A stretch of DNA of 64,000 nucleotides from Planctomycetota bacterium. Its GTDB lineage: Bacteria; Planctomycetota; Phycisphaerae; WQYP01. The notes below the pieces were generated by a model. The model made no database searches, was not told where the DNA came from, and worked only from the letters and a program-made list of their open reading frames with translations. Positions within the stretch are counted from its first letter, which is position 1; each line of letters begins with the position of its first letter. This document shows, one piece after another, positions 29,565 through 38,037 of this stretch. The stretch covers positions 80,885-144,884 of the forward strand of contig JAJZDN010000002.1 in NCBI GenBank assembly GCA_021805985.1, in the 5' to 3' direction. A program made the translations under genes and the position numbers.

Positions 29565-29794
29565 GAGCACCGGATGATTAATCCGGTGGTTGATCCAGTG
29601 CCGCCGGGGCGGACGGGGTTACGGGTTACAGGTTACGGGTTACAGAGGAGTTTAGGAGTTAGGAGTTAGAAGTTTCTGGAAGAGTCGCCGCTCTCCTATT
29701 CTGCCCGGCAACGGTAAACCTGCCCTGTAACCTGTCCCCCGTAACCCGTAACCTCGGCCCGCAGGACAACCACCGGGTTATCACCACGGTGCTC
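29565..29794. mobile_element. TIR-bounded interspersed repeat, copy A, containing a heptamer-repeat hairpin cassette
   Basis: Left GAGCACCGGATGATTAATCCGGTGGTT (29565-29591) vs right AACCACCGGGTTATCACCACGGTGCTC (29768-29794), imperfect inverted repeat; internal GTTACGG/GTTACAG array 29618-29645 and complementary array 29725-29752. Confidence 0.72.
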
Positions 29795-29972
29795 TTTGAC
29801 GCGATGTTCCGCTAAGAGGTCTAAAAATCACGCCGCTGCAACCCGGCGATTACTCGGACAGGCTCCTTGCGATTTTCCTGCATGGCAATCAGCTTTCGCA
29901 ACGGCTAAAACGTATACTACAAAGCGGCGTCACGTTTGGGGACGCGCTATAAATGGCTTAAGGATTGGAAAT

Positions 29973-31547
29973 ATGGCAACATCCCCAGCAGAGGCCGCGA
30001 ACGCAACGGTCAATATGATGCCCGAGGAAAAATCTACCCGGCACCGTCGGGCAGTTCTCCTTCTCGCGTTATATGTGGCCGCTCTGCTTGGCCCGCTGGC
30101 CTTGGCATCCGCCGGCGGCGTCGTGCCTGCCGGGCAGTTTATCAAACAGATTGCATTAGGATTAGGGCTGGCGGGGTTGATGATCATCGCCACGAGCTTC
30201 ATTCTCGCCGCCCGATATTACTGGGTCACCGATCCTTTTGGCTTGGATGCAGTGATGCTGTTCCACCGCAGAATGGCCATCGTCGGCTTTTGTGCGATTC
30301 TTTTGCATTTTGCCCTGTTGTCCTATCTGAACTTGGGTCTGTTAACGCGGTTATGGCTGCCGTGGCATTTGCAACTCGGGCGAATCGCGATTCTCTTGCT
30401 GACAGCGCAGATCATAGTAAGCATTTATAGATCACAACTGCGTGTGGACTTTGAAAAATGGCGCCTCACGCATCGCCTTGTGGGGTTGGCGGTACTGGTG
30501 GTCGCCTTTACCCACGGTCTGCTGTCCAGCGGATTTTTCGCTCCGTGGCCACTGCGGCTGGCGGTGTTCATGGTGATTGCTGCGGCATTCTGGTCTCTGG
30601 TTTGGAGTCATATCATTCAGCCGCGTCGTCTGAAGAGCTATCGGTATGTAGTTGAGTCGGTGGACAAGATCATCGCGGGTGTGTGGCAAATTAAATTAAA
30701 GCCGGGTGCAGGGGGGCAGTCTTTGCGCTATCGCCCGGGGCAATTTGCGTTTTTTCATTTCCACCGTTCGGGCCCTGATGCACCGGGAGAAGAACATGCC
30801 TGGACCATTGCCTCCAGCCCCAGCGAGCCGGATGGACTTATGCTGGCGATCAAAGAGCTTGGGGATTTCACGCGGACCATCGGCATAACCAAGCCGGGCG
30901 ATGAGGTCACGGTGCATGGGCCCTTTGGCCGCTTTTCCCATCGGCTCCACAAAGGAAACGATGAACTGGTTTTTATCGCCGGCGGCATCGGCATCACACC
31001 GTTTCGCAGTATGATCCGATGGCTGGTGGATCGGGCGGAAAATCGCAGGGTACTGCTGTTATATGCCAATAAATCCGCCGGCGAAATTCCTTTTTTTGAA
31101 GAACTGGCACGCTACAGTAATGACAGCGGCGGCCGTGTACGGGTGGTTCATGTTTTAAGCCGCGCGGAGGGTCAATGGCAGGGTGAAAAGGGTCGTATCG
31201 ACATTGCGTTAATAAAAAAATACTGCAAGGATGATTTGCAAGGAAAAACATTCTGGATTTGCGGCCCCAGCGCGTTTACTGCCGGCATGATCCAGATGCT
31301 GCGTGAAGCCGGGGTCGCCGAGGCCAAGATTCACAACGAAGCCTTCTGCCTGCTCCACGCCCCCGTGCAGGCGGACGGCCGCGGCCGCCGCCTGAAAGCG
31401 ATTACAGCCGCGATATGCTGCGCCCTTCTGTTGATGGTCCTGTTATTCGCACTGATCCGCACAGATTTCCTGGCACCGCACGGCGACGCCAATCACAACT
31501 TCAGGCATGGACCGCAACGCCACCATCTGAGGGTGGGGCCGCGGTGA
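29973..31547 (+). CDS. Ferric-reductase-like transmembrane / FAD-NAD(P)-binding oxidoreductase
   Basis: ORF 29796..31547; probable start 29973 (MATSPAEAANATV). Multiple TM; RYRPGQFAFFHFHRSG...EHAWTIASSPSE...VTVHGPFGRF...FIAGGIGITPFRSMI...FWICGPSAFTAGM. Confidence 0.88.
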   Translation: MATSPAEAANATVNMMPEEKSTRHRRAVLLLALYVAALLGPLALASAGGVVPAGQFIKQIALGLGLAGLMIIATSFILAARYYWVTDPFGLDAVMLFHRRMAIVGFCAILLHFALLSYLNLGLLTRLWLPWHLQLGRIAILLLTAQIIVSIYRSQLRVDFEKWRLTHRLVGLAVLVVAFTHGLLSSGFFAPWPLRLAVFMVIAAAFWSLVWSHIIQPRRLKSYRYVVESVDKIIAGVWQIKLKPGAGGQSLRYRPGQFAFFHFHRSGPDAPGEEHAWTIASSPSEPDGLMLAIKELGDFTRTIGITKPGDEVTVHGPFGRFSHRLHKGNDELVFIAGGIGITPFRSMIRWLVDRAENRRVLLLYANKSAGEIPFFEELARYSNDSGGRVRVVHVLSRAEGQWQGEKGRIDIALIKKYCKDDLQGKTFWICGPSAFTAGMIQMLREAGVAEAKIHNEAFCLLHAPVQADGRGRRLKAITAAICCALLLMVLLFALIRTDFLAPHGDANHNFRHGPQRHHLRVGPR

Positions 31548-31662
31548 AAGTGATTTCCAATTTGCCGTCCTCGGAGGCCGGTCCGAGGGATCCGCTTTGC
31601 GACAGAGGGAATTTTTTAACTATTTTATAAGTAGATATATATACTATGATATGTGTTATAGA

Positions 31663-32457
31663 TTACAGTGTAGCAGAAAGAATTTCCAGAATCAGGCCGT
31701 CATAGGCGACGCGTACGTTGGGTGGCAGGTCGCGTTCGATGTCCGCATGGCGGGCATCGTGGGATAGATGCGTGAAATAGGCGCGTCGCGGTTTAAGATC
31801 ATCAATGATTTGCAGAGCTTGCGAAAAGGAGAGATGCGTCGGGTGGGGCCGCGGGCGAAGGGCATCAATAATTAACGTATCCAGATTTTGCAGCATGGCC
31901 CGTGATGCGGCGGGAATATCCGCACAGTCAGTGCAATAGGCGAAGTTTCCGATACGGAAGCCCAGCACGGAAACGCGTCCGTGCGGCAAGGCGATGGGCT
32001 GCCAGGTGACGCCGAAGATATCCAGTGGGCCGTCGATGATAATTGGCTCAAGCTCCGGGCGGTAAACGCCGGTTTCATTCTGGCGGATAAAGGCATAACT
32101 GAAAGCTTTTTGCAGTGTCCGCATTGTGGCATCTGCGGCGTAGACCGGCAACGGCGATCCCAGCAGCGTGTTGTAACGGCGGACATCATCAAGGCCGAAA
32201 ATATGATCGGCGTGGCCATGGGTAAAAACCACCGCGTGAATCAAGTCCACATGGTTGGCAACCGCTTGAAGCCGCAGTTCTGGTGTGGTGTCCACCAGAA
32301 CGGATTTATCGTTGTAGGAAACCAGAATGCTGCACCGCGTGCGTTGATCGCGTTTGTCCGTGCTGCTGCACACCGGGCAGTGGCAGCCGATCATGGGGAC
32401 GCCGGCGGAGGTGCCGGAGCCGAGGATGATAATTCGCAATGCTGGCACTTTTTTCAT
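31663..32457 (-). CDS. MBL-fold metallo-hydrolase (PhnP-like)
   Basis: LGSGTSAGVPMIGCHCPVCSS...VFTHGHADHIFGLDDVRRYN...; start MKKVPALRIIIL at 32457 (ORF extends to 32574). Confidence 0.9.
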   Translation of the reverse strand: MKKVPALRIIILGSGTSAGVPMIGCHCPVCSSTDKRDQRTRCSILVSYNDKSVLVDTTPELRLQAVANHVDLIHAVVFTHGHADHIFGLDDVRRYNTLLGSPLPVYAADATMRTLQKAFSYAFIRQNETGVYRPELEPIIIDGPLDIFGVTWQPIALPHGRVSVLGFRIGNFAYCTDCADIPAASRAMLQNLDTLIIDALRPRPHPTHLSFSQALQIIDDLKPRRAYFTHLSHDARHADIERDLPPNVRVAYDGLILEILSATL

Positions 32458-32666
32458 GAATGTAAAGTACGCGGCTTCAATTTTTGAAGCAAGTTGGAAA
32501 ATTGTGCCGATAATTTTTATGTCGCCACCGAAGTGGGTCCGTAACCTGCCGCTGCGCGCAGGAATTCGCACCATTTTGGCCCCGTTCAGGCACGCCGTCC
32601 CGTTGGCGGCGTTGCCCCGAACGGAAAAGCCAAAGGGGGACGTTAATTTTTAAGGAGCCGCGTTTA

Positions 32667-33176
32667 ATGAGTCTAGCGCCTTTCGAGATTATGAACTTTC
32701 TGATTGTGGAAGAGGATGTCGGGCATTTAATGGCCTTGGTGGAAGCGTTCACGGAATCGCGGATTTATAATAAACTCGTCGGTTTGCCCACGGGTAAAGC
32801 GGCCTTGGAATATCTGGGGTCCGGGACACAGCATTGCGGGAAAATCGCCGCCGATGCTCTGGTTTTCAGCGATACTCTGACGGATATGCCGTGGCGGGAA
32901 TTGGTGCGCGAAATCAGGGGCAACCCGCGGTTTGAACATTTGCGGCTGGTGCTGATGACCGAGCAATCGGTTAAAGATGTAGTCTCCAGTGAGATGGGCG
33001 CAGCGGTGGATTTGATTTTGCCGCGGGAGATTCGCGCTCATGAGCTGTTGGCCAGTTTGTATAAAATTCCCGGCTTCTGGTGCAGCTTCGTGCGGCCAAA
33101 CCCCACTCAAAGTGCCAAACCACCCATGCGCAGCTTTGCACCGCTGGTAAGCCACTTTGTCCCGGCATCGACGTAA
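32667..33176 (+). CDS. Response-regulator receiver-like domain protein, divergent
   Basis: MNFLIVEEDVGHLMALVEAF...ADALVFSDTLTDMPWRELVREIRGNPRFEHLRLVLMTEQS...GAAVDLILPREIRAHELLASL. Confidence 0.65.
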   Translation: MSLAPFEIMNFLIVEEDVGHLMALVEAFTESRIYNKLVGLPTGKAALEYLGSGTQHCGKIAADALVFSDTLTDMPWRELVREIRGNPRFEHLRLVLMTEQSVKDVVSSEMGAAVDLILPREIRAHELLASLYKIPGFWCSFVRPNPTQSAKPPMRSFAPLVSHFVPAST

Positions 33177-33227
33177 GGGCACTGGAATTCCGGCACGCGG
33201 TATGCGAATCAGAATAGACGAAAAAAA

Positions 33228-33303
33228 CCGCCGATTTCGCGGATGACGCGGATAAACAAGGGGCTTCCGGCCTTCGAGGCCTTCATACGCATGTTACACA
33301 GCG
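33228..33303. repeat. Interspersed repeat (CGCGGAT family), copy 1
   Basis: CCGCCGATTTCGCGGATGACGCGGATAAACAAGGGGCTTCCGGCCTTC...TTACACAGCG; matches 40785-40861. Confidence 0.7.
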
Positions 33304-33354
33304 CTGTTTCGGGAGTGGAACGGGGACGTGGTTGGGGAACGGACTGAAAAAAAA

Positions 33355-33400
33355 CCGCGGATTTCGCGGATTTCGCGGATAACGCGGATAAATACCGGGC
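33355..33400. repeat. CGCGGAT-family repeat, shorter copy with period-9 tandem
   Basis: CCGCGGATTTCGCGGATTTCGCGGATAACGCGGATAAATACCGGGC. Confidence 0.6.
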
Positions 33401-33408
33401 TTCACAAA

Positions 33409-33436
33409 AATCTTAAATTTGAAATCTGAAATCTCA
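33409..33436. repeat. Heptamer tandem repeat AATCTTA AATTTGA AATCTGA AATCTCA
   Basis: Four 7-bp units read directly. Confidence 0.65.
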
Positions 33437-33735
33437 CAGTTCGCGATATTTAAGGCGTGAGAATAGAAAGTAGTTAGTAGACCGCAGGAGGGGCGTTCCC
33501 GTCTCGGCGACAGCCACTCTTTTGTGCCAGCCTTATTTGCTCTACTTTCAACTCTCTCAATTCATCTGTTCTAATCAGGCCGCAGCCCAATTTTCTCGCA
33601 ATCCCCGGTTCTTTCCCGTTATAGGGCCATCTTAAATTTATACGACGCACCATTGGAAAATGTTTGACGCTTTGCGAAATTGGATGTAGTCTACCTCTAT
33701 CATTTATTGCCCATAATTTTGAAGGGAGTTGAGCC

Positions 33736-36700
33736 ATGCCTGCGAGAGCTTCTGTTCGGGTAACCGTATTAACGTCCTGCGTTGCGGCGTGCCTGATGGC
33801 ATTGCCAGTGGCGGCTTCCACGTATACTGCTACGTGGGTCGGCGGAAGTGGCGGTTGGAGTAACCCGGCAAATTGGAGCTATCTTCCCGGCACACCCTCG
33901 CCGGCCACCTTTCCCGATAACGGCAATGATGGACTCAATTACGTGGTCCTGATCACGACCGCTCCGACGGCTGTGCTGGATGTATCAACGTCGATAGGTG
34001 CGTTATTTATCGGACGAAATGGAACTCTGTCCACCGCCTCGGGTGGAGCACCGATATTGAATGTCGGCCCGGGTGCATTCACAAACAACGGAAACATCAA
34101 CATTATTAATAATTCCAGTTTGACGACGGGAGGAACACTTAGTCAAAACGCGGGAACGATTAACATCGGCAGTAGCGCCGCCGTGTCCACCAACACCAGC
34201 ACATTGATTGCCAATGCCAATCTCACTTTCTCGGGAAACGGCACTGTGTCTCTGGCAGACAGTAATAGCAGCATAAATGGTAACGGTTTTGCGGTAAATG
34301 CGAACAGCGGCACTACCATTTCCGGTACCGGCACGCTGACCGGCATCAGCACGTTGACCAACTCCGGCATTATTGACGCTGATGTAGCCGGCGGCACGCT
34401 GGAAATTGATGGCGGCGCTGCGGTCAATAATCAAACGCTCGAAGCCACCAACGGCGGTGCATTGACAATTCTTGGCGGCACTGTGACCGGCAGCGGGACA
34501 CTTCAAGCCACCGGTGGCGGCACGCTTACCCTGACCAATACGACGGTAAGCAGCAGTGCCAGCAGCACCAATCAGATAATTCTCGACGGCAGCAGCCATC
34601 TGGTGCTAAGCGGAGCCACGCTCAATGGAGTTAATCTAGGCGCTAATGCCGGCAGCCTGATTACTGTGGCCGCCGGCGCTGCCAGCCTGATCAATGATAC
34701 CGGCAGCAGTTTTCCGGTATTTGATATCAGCACGATGGACATTGCGGCTGCCGCAACACTAAACATTGAGGGCCAAATCGGCAATCTCGGCGGCAACGGC
34801 GTGATCAACGTGGGCGACAACACCGGCTCGGCCACGCTGGCGCTGGCGGGTGTAACAAATTTGAGCACCTCAACGGTGCTCAACGGGGCCAGCGTCATTC
34901 AGGGCAACGGTTATGCACTGACAGTCGGAGGGATTTCCGGTACCGGCACACTAAAGGGCATCAGCACCTTGACCAACGACGGCACTATCAACGCCAATGT
35001 GTCCGGCGGCACGCTGGAAATTGATGGTGCCACCGTGATCAACAACCAGACGCTTCGAGCCACAAACGGTGGTACCCTGGCGTTGACTAATACGACAGTG
35101 GGCAGCAGCAGTACCATCAACACCAACCAGATATCGCTCGATGGCAGCAGCAGCCTGCTGCTTAGCGGAGCCACGCTCAATGGAGTTAATCTTGGGGCTA
35201 ATGCCGGCAGCCTGATTACTGTGGCCGCCGGCGCTGCCAGCCTGATCAATGATACCGGCAGCAGTTTTCCGGTATTTGATATCAGCACGATGGACATTGC
35301 GGCTGCCGCAACACTAAACATTGAGGGCCAAATCGGCAATCTCGGCGGCAACGGCGTGATCAACGTGGGCGACAACACCGGCTCGGCCACGCTGGCGCTG
35401 GCGGGTGTAACAAATTTGAGCACCTCAACGGTGCTCAACGGGGCCAGCGTCATTCAGGGCAACGGTTATGCACTGACAGTCGGAGGGATTTCCGGTACCG
35501 GCACACTAAAGGGCATCAGCACCTTGACCAACGACGGCACTATCAACGCCAATGTGTCCGGCGGCACGCTGGAAATTGATGGTGCCACCGTGGTTGATAA
35601 CCAGATTCTCGAAGCCAGCAACGGTGGCACGCTTACCCTGACCAATACGACGGTAAGCAGCAGTGCCAGCAGCACCAATCAGATAACTCTCGACGGCAGC
35701 AGCCATCTGGTGCTTAGCGGAGCCACGCTAAACGGAGCTAATCTAAATGCCAACGTCGGCAGCGTGATTACTGTGGCCGCCGGTGCCGCCAGTTTGATCA
35801 ATAATGCTGGTACCGGTTTTCCTATATTTGGGATCAGCACGATGAACATTGCGGCTGCCGCAACACTAAATATTGAAGGCCAAATCGGCAACGGCGGAGG
35901 CAATGGTGTGATCAATGTGGGTGACAACACCGGCCCGGCCACGCTGGCGCTGGCGGGTGTAGCAAATTTGGGCACCGCAACGGTGCTCAACGGGGCCAGT
36001 GTCATTCAGGGCAATGGTTATGCTCTGACCGTTGGAGGCACCATTTCCGGTACCGGCACGCTGGAGGGCGTCAGCACCCTGACCAACGACGGCACTATCA
36101 ACGCCGATGTAGCCGGCGGCACGCTGGAAATTGACGGCGGCACGGTGGTCAACAATCGGACGCTCGAAGCCACCAACGGCGGCACGCTTACCTTGACCAA
36201 TACGACGGTAGGCAGCAGTGGCGGCAGCATCAATCAGATAATTCTCGACGGCAGCAGCAGCCTGGTGCTTAGCGGAGCCACGCTCAATGGAGTTAATCTA
36301 AATGCCTCCACCGGCGGCGTGATTACTGTGGCCGCGGGCATTGCCAGCATGATCAATGATACTGGCACCGGTTTTCCGATATTTGCGATCAGCACGATGA
36401 ACATTACGGCTGCAGCAACATTAAACATTGAAGGTCAAATCGGCAGCGGCGGTATCAACGGTGTGATCAATGCGGGCGACAGTACCGGCTCGGCAACCCT
36501 GGCGCTGGCGGGCGCAGCAGATTTGGGTGTCCAAACGGTATTCAACGGGGCCAGCGATCTTCAGGGCAATGGTTACTCTCTGACAATCGGAAGTGCCATT
36601 TCCGGGGCGGGCACGCTGAAGGATATCAGCACCTTGACCAACGACGGTGTTATCGATGGTGATGTGACGGGCGGGACGCTGGGAATTGGCAGCACGAACT

Positions 36701-37956
36701 TAGTCAACAATGATATCCTCGAAGCCACCAACGGCGGCACACTGGAAATTGACGGCACCACCGTGGTTGGTAAAGGAACACTCGAGGCCATCAACGGCAG
36801 TATGCTGGCGTTGATCAATACGACGGTCAATAGCAGCAATGCCTATAATCAGTTGTCTCTCGATGGCAGCAGCAGCTTGGTGCTCAGCGGCACCACGCTC
36901 AATGGAGTTGATCTAAATGCCTACGCTGGTAGCGTGATTACTGTGGCTGCCGGCGCTGCCAGCCTGATCAATAATGCCGGTACCACCAGTGTGCTATTTA
37001 CTATAAGCACGATGAAGATTGCCCATGCCGCGACATTAAATATTGAAGGTTTCATCGGTAGCAATGGTGGCAACTCCGCGATCAATGTGGGCGACAGCAC
37101 CGGCTCGGCAACGCTGGCGCTGGCGGGCGCAGCAGATTTGACCATCCAAACAGTACTCAACGGGGCCAGCATTCTTCAGGGCAACGGTTACGCACTGACA
37201 GATGGGGGCGCCATTTCCGGGACCGGCTCACTAAAGGGCATAAGTACCCTGACCAATGACGGCACTATCAATGCCGATGTAGCCGGCGGCACGCTGGAAA
37301 TTGACGGCACCACTTTGGTCAATCACCAGATCCTCGAAGCCACCAATGGCGGTACTCTGGCATTAACCAATACTACCGTTACCGGCGGCACTATATATCT
37401 CACTGCCGGCACCACATTAATGTTGACCGGGGCGACGGTGGACAGCAGTTTGGATCCGCAAGTCGGCAGCACCATAGATGTCGCCGCAGGTACGGCCAGT
37501 AAAATCGCCGTCGGCTTTTTTCCGATCACGGGAAATGTGGAAATAGCCAGCGGCGGCCAATTAAATATCGTCCCGGTGGTCACAAGTTCCCCCACCAACA
37601 CAACCATGGTTTTTCCCTCCGGCAGCGCGTTGGATGTTCAACTTGGTTCCAAGGGTACCAGCGGCCTGCTGAGCGTCGATGGCAACCTGGAACTGAACTT
37701 CGGCTCAGCACTGTCGCTATCACAACTCGCCGGCAGCACGTTCACTACGTCCTATGACATTATCAATTACACTGGTGCCTTGTACGGCAAATTCACGGAC
37801 GTTACCCCCGGCTACGTGCTGGACTACAGCAGCCATCCCGGCGAAATTCTTGTCACCGCCGTGCCGGAACCGGAGGCCTTGGCGCTGTTTGCGTTGGGGT
37901 TGGCGAGTTTGGGGCTGTGTCGGCGCAAGAATGCGAAGCGAAACGTCGCGGCGTGA
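33736..37956 (+). CDS. Large exported repeat (beta-helix-like) PEP-CTERM protein
   Basis: 1406 aa; repeated units LSGATLNGVNLGANAGSLITVAAGAASLIND...STLTNDGTINA.V.GGTLEIDG; C-terminus VPEPEALALFALGLASLGLCRRKNAKR. Confidence 0.88.
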   Translation: MPARASVRVTVLTSCVAACLMALPVAASTYTATWVGGSGGWSNPANWSYLPGTPSPATFPDNGNDGLNYVVLITTAPTAVLDVSTSIGALFIGRNGTLSTASGGAPILNVGPGAFTNNGNINIINNSSLTTGGTLSQNAGTINIGSSAAVSTNTSTLIANANLTFSGNGTVSLADSNSSINGNGFAVNANSGTTISGTGTLTGISTLTNSGIIDADVAGGTLEIDGGAAVNNQTLEATNGGALTILGGTVTGSGTLQATGGGTLTLTNTTVSSSASSTNQIILDGSSHLVLSGATLNGVNLGANAGSLITVAAGAASLINDTGSSFPVFDISTMDIAAAATLNIEGQIGNLGGNGVINVGDNTGSATLALAGVTNLSTSTVLNGASVIQGNGYALTVGGISGTGTLKGISTLTNDGTINANVSGGTLEIDGATVINNQTLRATNGGTLALTNTTVGSSSTINTNQISLDGSSSLLLSGATLNGVNLGANAGSLITVAAGAASLINDTGSSFPVFDISTMDIAAAATLNIEGQIGNLGGNGVINVGDNTGSATLALAGVTNLSTSTVLNGASVIQGNGYALTVGGISGTGTLKGISTLTNDGTINANVSGGTLEIDGATVVDNQILEASNGGTLTLTNTTVSSSASSTNQITLDGSSHLVLSGATLNGANLNANVGSVITVAAGAASLINNAGTGFPIFGISTMNIAAAATLNIEGQIGNGGGNGVINVGDNTGPATLALAGVANLGTATVLNGASVIQGNGYALTVGGTISGTGTLEGVSTLTNDGTINADVAGGTLEIDGGTVVNNRTLEATNGGTLTLTNTTVGSSGGSINQIILDGSSSLVLSGATLNGVNLNASTGGVITVAAGIASMINDTGTGFPIFAISTMNITAAATLNIEGQIGSGGINGVINAGDSTGSATLALAGAADLGVQTVFNGASDLQGNGYSLTIGSAISGAGTLKDISTLTNDGVIDGDVTGGTLGIGSTNLVNNDILEATNGGTLEIDGTTVVGKGTLEAINGSMLALINTTVNSSNAYNQLSLDGSSSLVLSGTTLNGVDLNAYAGSVITVAAGAASLINNAGTTSVLFTISTMKIAHAATLNIEGFIGSNGGNSAINVGDSTGSATLALAGAADLTIQTVLNGASILQGNGYALTDGGAISGTGSLKGISTLTNDGTINADVAGGTLEIDGTTLVNHQILEATNGGTLALTNTTVTGGTIYLTAGTTLMLTGATVDSSLDPQVGSTIDVAAGTASKIAVGFFPITGNVEIASGGQLNIVPVVTSSPTNTTMVFPSGSALDVQLGSKGTSGLLSVDGNLELNFGSALSLSQLAGSTFTTSYDIINYTGALYGKFTDVTPGYVLDYSSHPGEILVTAVPEPEALALFALGLASLGLCRRKNAKRNVAA
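34608..35592. repeat. Near-identical direct repeat within the PEP-CTERM gene, 555-bp period
   Basis: ~430-bp copies 34608-35037 and 35163-35592 differ at only a few bases; offset exactly 555 bp (185 codons). Confidence 0.85.
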
Positions 37957-38037
37957 AATTGAGAAATAAGTCGCTTTAACGCGGATTGTTTGATTATGTG
38001 TTCTTGGGTCATGTAACGTTAACTTGGGAGTGAAATC

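Noticed and set aside
29796-29972. Upstream extension of the ferric-reductase-like ORF
   Set aside because: Extension lies in sequence homologous to the downstream flank of the TIR element; ATG at 29973 fits better.
33228-33440. Possible CRISPR array (short repeated units)
   Set aside because: Units are tandem without unique spacers, and no cas genes are nearby.
34003-37607. Series of minus-strand ORFs with near-identical peptides (MTLAPLSTVEVLKFVTPASASVAEPVLSP...)
   Set aside because: Antisense shadows of the tandem repeats in the + strand PEP-CTERM gene; similarity is explained by DNA repetition.
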